Source of the DNA: Erythrophleum ivorense
Lineage: Eukaryota; Streptophyta; Magnoliopsida; Fabales; Fabaceae
Direction: 5' to 3'
Length of the DNA: 64,000 nucleotides
Assembly (NCBI GenBank): GCA_026724425.1
Contig: JAIUCV010000280.1
Location: 310,001 to 374,000, forward strand
Position numbers and translations under genes: made by a program. This document shows positions 61,771 through 64,000 of this stretch, piece by piece; the stretch's first letter is position 1, and every line of letters begins with the position of its first letter. The notes under the pieces were generated by a model. It saw nothing but the letters and a program-made list of their open reading frames with translations, did no database searches and was not told the origin of the DNA.

Positions 61771-63207
61771 TTGAACACATTTTTTTAATAAGGAAGGGGC
61801 TAAAACCCGAAAACAAAAATGGATCTAAACTATAGATAAAACGAGGATAAGCAACTCTTTGTAAATCTTCTACCAAGCGTGCTCCACAACCAGTTGGAGG
61901 GGTAATGAATTCATGGTAGCCAGTGAAAGGGTATGGCTACGTTTTGCAAGCTAATCAGCCCTAGCATTAGCTTCTCTATACAAGTGGAGGATCGTAACGT
62001 TCCATTGCTGGCTAAGAAGATCCCTTATTTCCGAAACAAGGTTGAAGCAAGGGCGTTGGTGACCACAGCCTTTCTGAACCAGATTTATAGCTGCTAGGGA
62101 GTCATCTTGGAGGATCACCTTCTTATAACCATGTTTCCAAGCAAGCTGGGTACCCAATACAAGATCTCAGAGCTCGGTCATGGTGATGGAACAATAACCA
62201 AGGTTACAACTAAAGCCTTCAATCCAGTGACCTGAATCATCCTTATCAAGCACCCACAAGCCGCAGAACCATTGATATGGACAAAGCCATCCACATTGAC
62301 TTTGACCCACCCTTCATCTGGGTGTTTCCAGTAAATAAGTTGTTCTTCTTCTGAGCGCTCACCTTCTCATGTCGTTCCTTCAAACTGATATCTTCCGAAG
62401 TTCTCTAAACACATCTGAAGAAAAAGATCTCCTTCCATGCATTGGTCTTCATTGAAAATCTTTTTGCATATGGTAATCCAAAGCATCCAGCAAGTGTACC
62501 AAAACAACTTTTTCCAAGGAAGGTTAGCAACCGCAATGACCTTGACTCCATTAAGATAGTTCCATTGGATCCACTCATGGAGGAGAGAAAAAAAAGCTTC
62601 CCAATGTGTCGAACTGATCACCCTCTTCTGCAGGGAATTCGCTCTGTTACAGTCGCATAAACAATCGATGGGTGTTTCCTCCACGTTACACCCGAGGGGA
62701 CAAGCACTGTTACTGGACAGCCCACGTCTGAATCTCAGCCCATTCGTTTGACCACGCTCCAGAACGAACAACCAGGAAACTTAAAATTTTTGTGTGTGAC
62801 TTTATCTCATATATTGTCACGTTCATGGGTATCTGCACCCGATAAGGACAAATAGGTAGAGCGGACCAAAAACACACCGTCATGTTTCCTCTTCTAGATG
62901 ATGGTATCCGCTTTGTTGTGCAATGACGAAGGAAGCATGCTCGTGATGACACCTTGCACAGTGTCAGGAATAAGATGGTGAAACTTATTCCAGTCCCAAC
63001 CACGTAAATGTGTCATGTAATCACATGAAGGGAGTCTTCTGGGATGCTTGCAAAGGTGTAATTCCTAACGGAGGAAGGAAGAGGGGTCTAATTGTTAAGC
63101 CAGAACTTCACGTTAGAACCTTCACCCAAGTTCCATCCGAGACCCTCAAGGAAATCATTCCACACCTTAACAATACCTAGCCAAGTGTTCCACGATGCTC
63201 ACTTTTT
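61770..63207 (-). pseudogene. Carboxyl-terminal part of a plant LINE (zf-RVT and RNase H), broken
   Basis: On the minus strand, in order: LGEGSNVKFWLNN near 63100 matches the LINE GDGxxxxFWxDxW block; DGVFLVRSTYLSL near 62860 matches the GxFSVKSAY block; CPLGCNVEETPIDCLCDC at about 62690 is the zf-RVT knuckle; and GTQLAWKHGYKKVILQDDSL with LVQKGC at 61951-62157 is the RNase H (RVT_3) domain typical of plant LINEs. Frameshifts and stops separate the pieces, so the fragment is dead. Its upstream side is cut at 63207, exactly where a copia LTR starts. Confidence 0.85.
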
Positions 63208-64000
63208 TGTTAGAGATGTGATTCAAAATTATTGCAAAAAATTTTTGCAGAATCTTTTTTGTATTAGTTAGTTTTGTTAATTAAAAATTAAAAATTAAAA
63301 ATTTTGTATATTTTTTAATCAAAGCAAATAACAGTTAAAATTTATAATTTTATACATTTAATTTTTATTTATTCTTACATTTCAGTTATCTATAAGATTA
63401 TAAATAGGTAGTTTCAATTTTGAAATAATAATAAAATAGTAAAACATTAACTTTTTTGCATATTTTTATCTTAGATTTATTAAAACAGTTTTCTACTCTA
63501 AATTTTTAACATGGTATCAAAGCTATCATGAATCTTAAAAGACTTATGAATAATTAAAAAATTCAATCTTTAAACTCTCATAGCTTCCAATAATACATTA
63601 GTTCTCTCCCCTCTAATTTTTAATGGTGAAAACTATCAAATATGGGCTTTTAAGATGAAAACTCATCTAAGAAGTATTAACTTGTGGTAGTGGGTTAAAG
63701 ATGAAAGAGAAATACCTCCTTTAGAAAACAATTCAACTCAATCAAATTAAGGCTCACGAAAAAGAAGAAAAAGAAGTAAGAGCTCCAAAAGCTTTATTTT
63801 TAATTTATTCTGCTATCTTAAAATCAATTTTAACAAAAATTATAACTTGTAAAATAGCAAAAAAAGCTTGGGATACGTTGAAGGAACTACATTAAGGCAA
63901 TGATAGAAAAAAAATTACGCAAGTCTTAAATCTCAAAAGAGATTTTGAGATTCTAAGTATGAAAGAAAAAGAGACCATACAAGAGTATTTTGACAGACTA
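63208..64000 (+). mobile_element. 5' end of a Ty1/copia element, continuing past the right edge
   Basis: The element starts with an LTR at 63208-63511 (TGTTAGAGATG ... TTTTTAACA). TGGTATCAAAGC (63512-63523) follows at once as the methionine-tRNA primer site. From about 63605 a copia gag of the UBN2 type begins, with FNGENYQIWAFKMKTHLR readable, followed by pieces similar to IPPLxxNxT, AKKAWDTLKE and MKEKETIQEYFDRL in more than one frame. Some stops are present, so gag is already damaged. It inserted into or beside the LINE fragment on its left. Confidence 0.88.

Noticed and set aside
1..64000. CRISPR array, bacterial operon or phage island
   Set aside because: No regular spaced repeats, ribosome-binding sites or prokaryotic gene order. 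Genes have spliceosomal introns and plant families.
1..64000. tRNA or rRNA genes
   Set aside because: No cloverleaf with intact A/B boxes and no rRNA core sequence was seen by eye. A tRNA scan could still find a diverged copy.

Overview
The window reads as nuclear DNA of a flowering plant, almost certainly a eudicot. It is very AT-rich between genes. The genes have many short exons with GT/AG introns and plant-type 5' leaders, and the gaps are filled with Ty1/copia elements, LINE remnants, MITE-like foldbacks and TA/ATT microsatellites. Nothing bacterial, organellar or viral was recognised. The species cannot be named from this sequence.

Three protein-coding genes are well supported. (1) 30.8-34.9 kb, minus strand: a domesticated MULE-transposase/SWIM zinc-finger protein, five coding exons, 690 residues. 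(2) 46.7-48.2 kb, plus strand: an intronless MOT1-type molybdate transporter, 481 residues. (3) 50.7-57.9 kb, minus strand: an AGD14-like ArfGAP-domain protein, thirteen coding exons, 645 residues. Genes 2 and 3 converge. Exon borders were read by hand from splice sites, and both spliced reading frames close exactly. The start of a fourth, unidentified minus-strand gene may lie at 0.18-2.0 kb and run off the left edge.

Layout: 0-2.1 kb, possible gene 5' end with an RNA-like hairpin at 561-614. 2.1-13.3 kb, gene-poor AT-rich DNA with several direct duplications (8.16-8.41 kb, 11.56-12.39 kb). 13.3-17.5 kb, a plus-strand copia element with two LTRs, a near-matching target-site duplication and an internal inverted LTR. 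18.0-18.2 kb, a small orphan ORF. 21.5-28.2 kb, a nearly full-length but decayed minus-strand copia element with LTRs, primer site, polypurine tract, gag knuckle, integrase, RT and RNase H. 29.9-30.1 kb, a 112-bp tandem repeat. 30.8-34.9 kb, the SWIM gene. 35-42.5 kb, AT-rich DNA with MITE-like foldbacks and a segmental duplication. 42.5-45.7 kb, a decayed L1-type LINE. 46.7-48.2 kb, MOT1. 50.7-58.5 kb, the ArfGAP gene, with a MITE-like element in intron 9. 59.0-60.5 kb, a long inverted repeat of about 1.44 kb. 61.5-63.2 kb, the 3' part of a second LINE. 63.2-64.0 kb, the 5' LTR, primer site and gag start of another copia element that continues past the right edge.

The three genes act in unrelated processes (a probably transposase-derived nuclear protein, molybdate transport, vesicle traffic), and nothing suggests they work as a unit. 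I found no convincing new biological system. The most unusual items are structural: the 1.44-kb foldback just upstream of the ArfGAP gene, the LTR palindrome at 16.66-17.49 kb, the G-U-rich hairpin at 561-614, and altered key residues in the SWIM/MULE and ArfGAP proteins.
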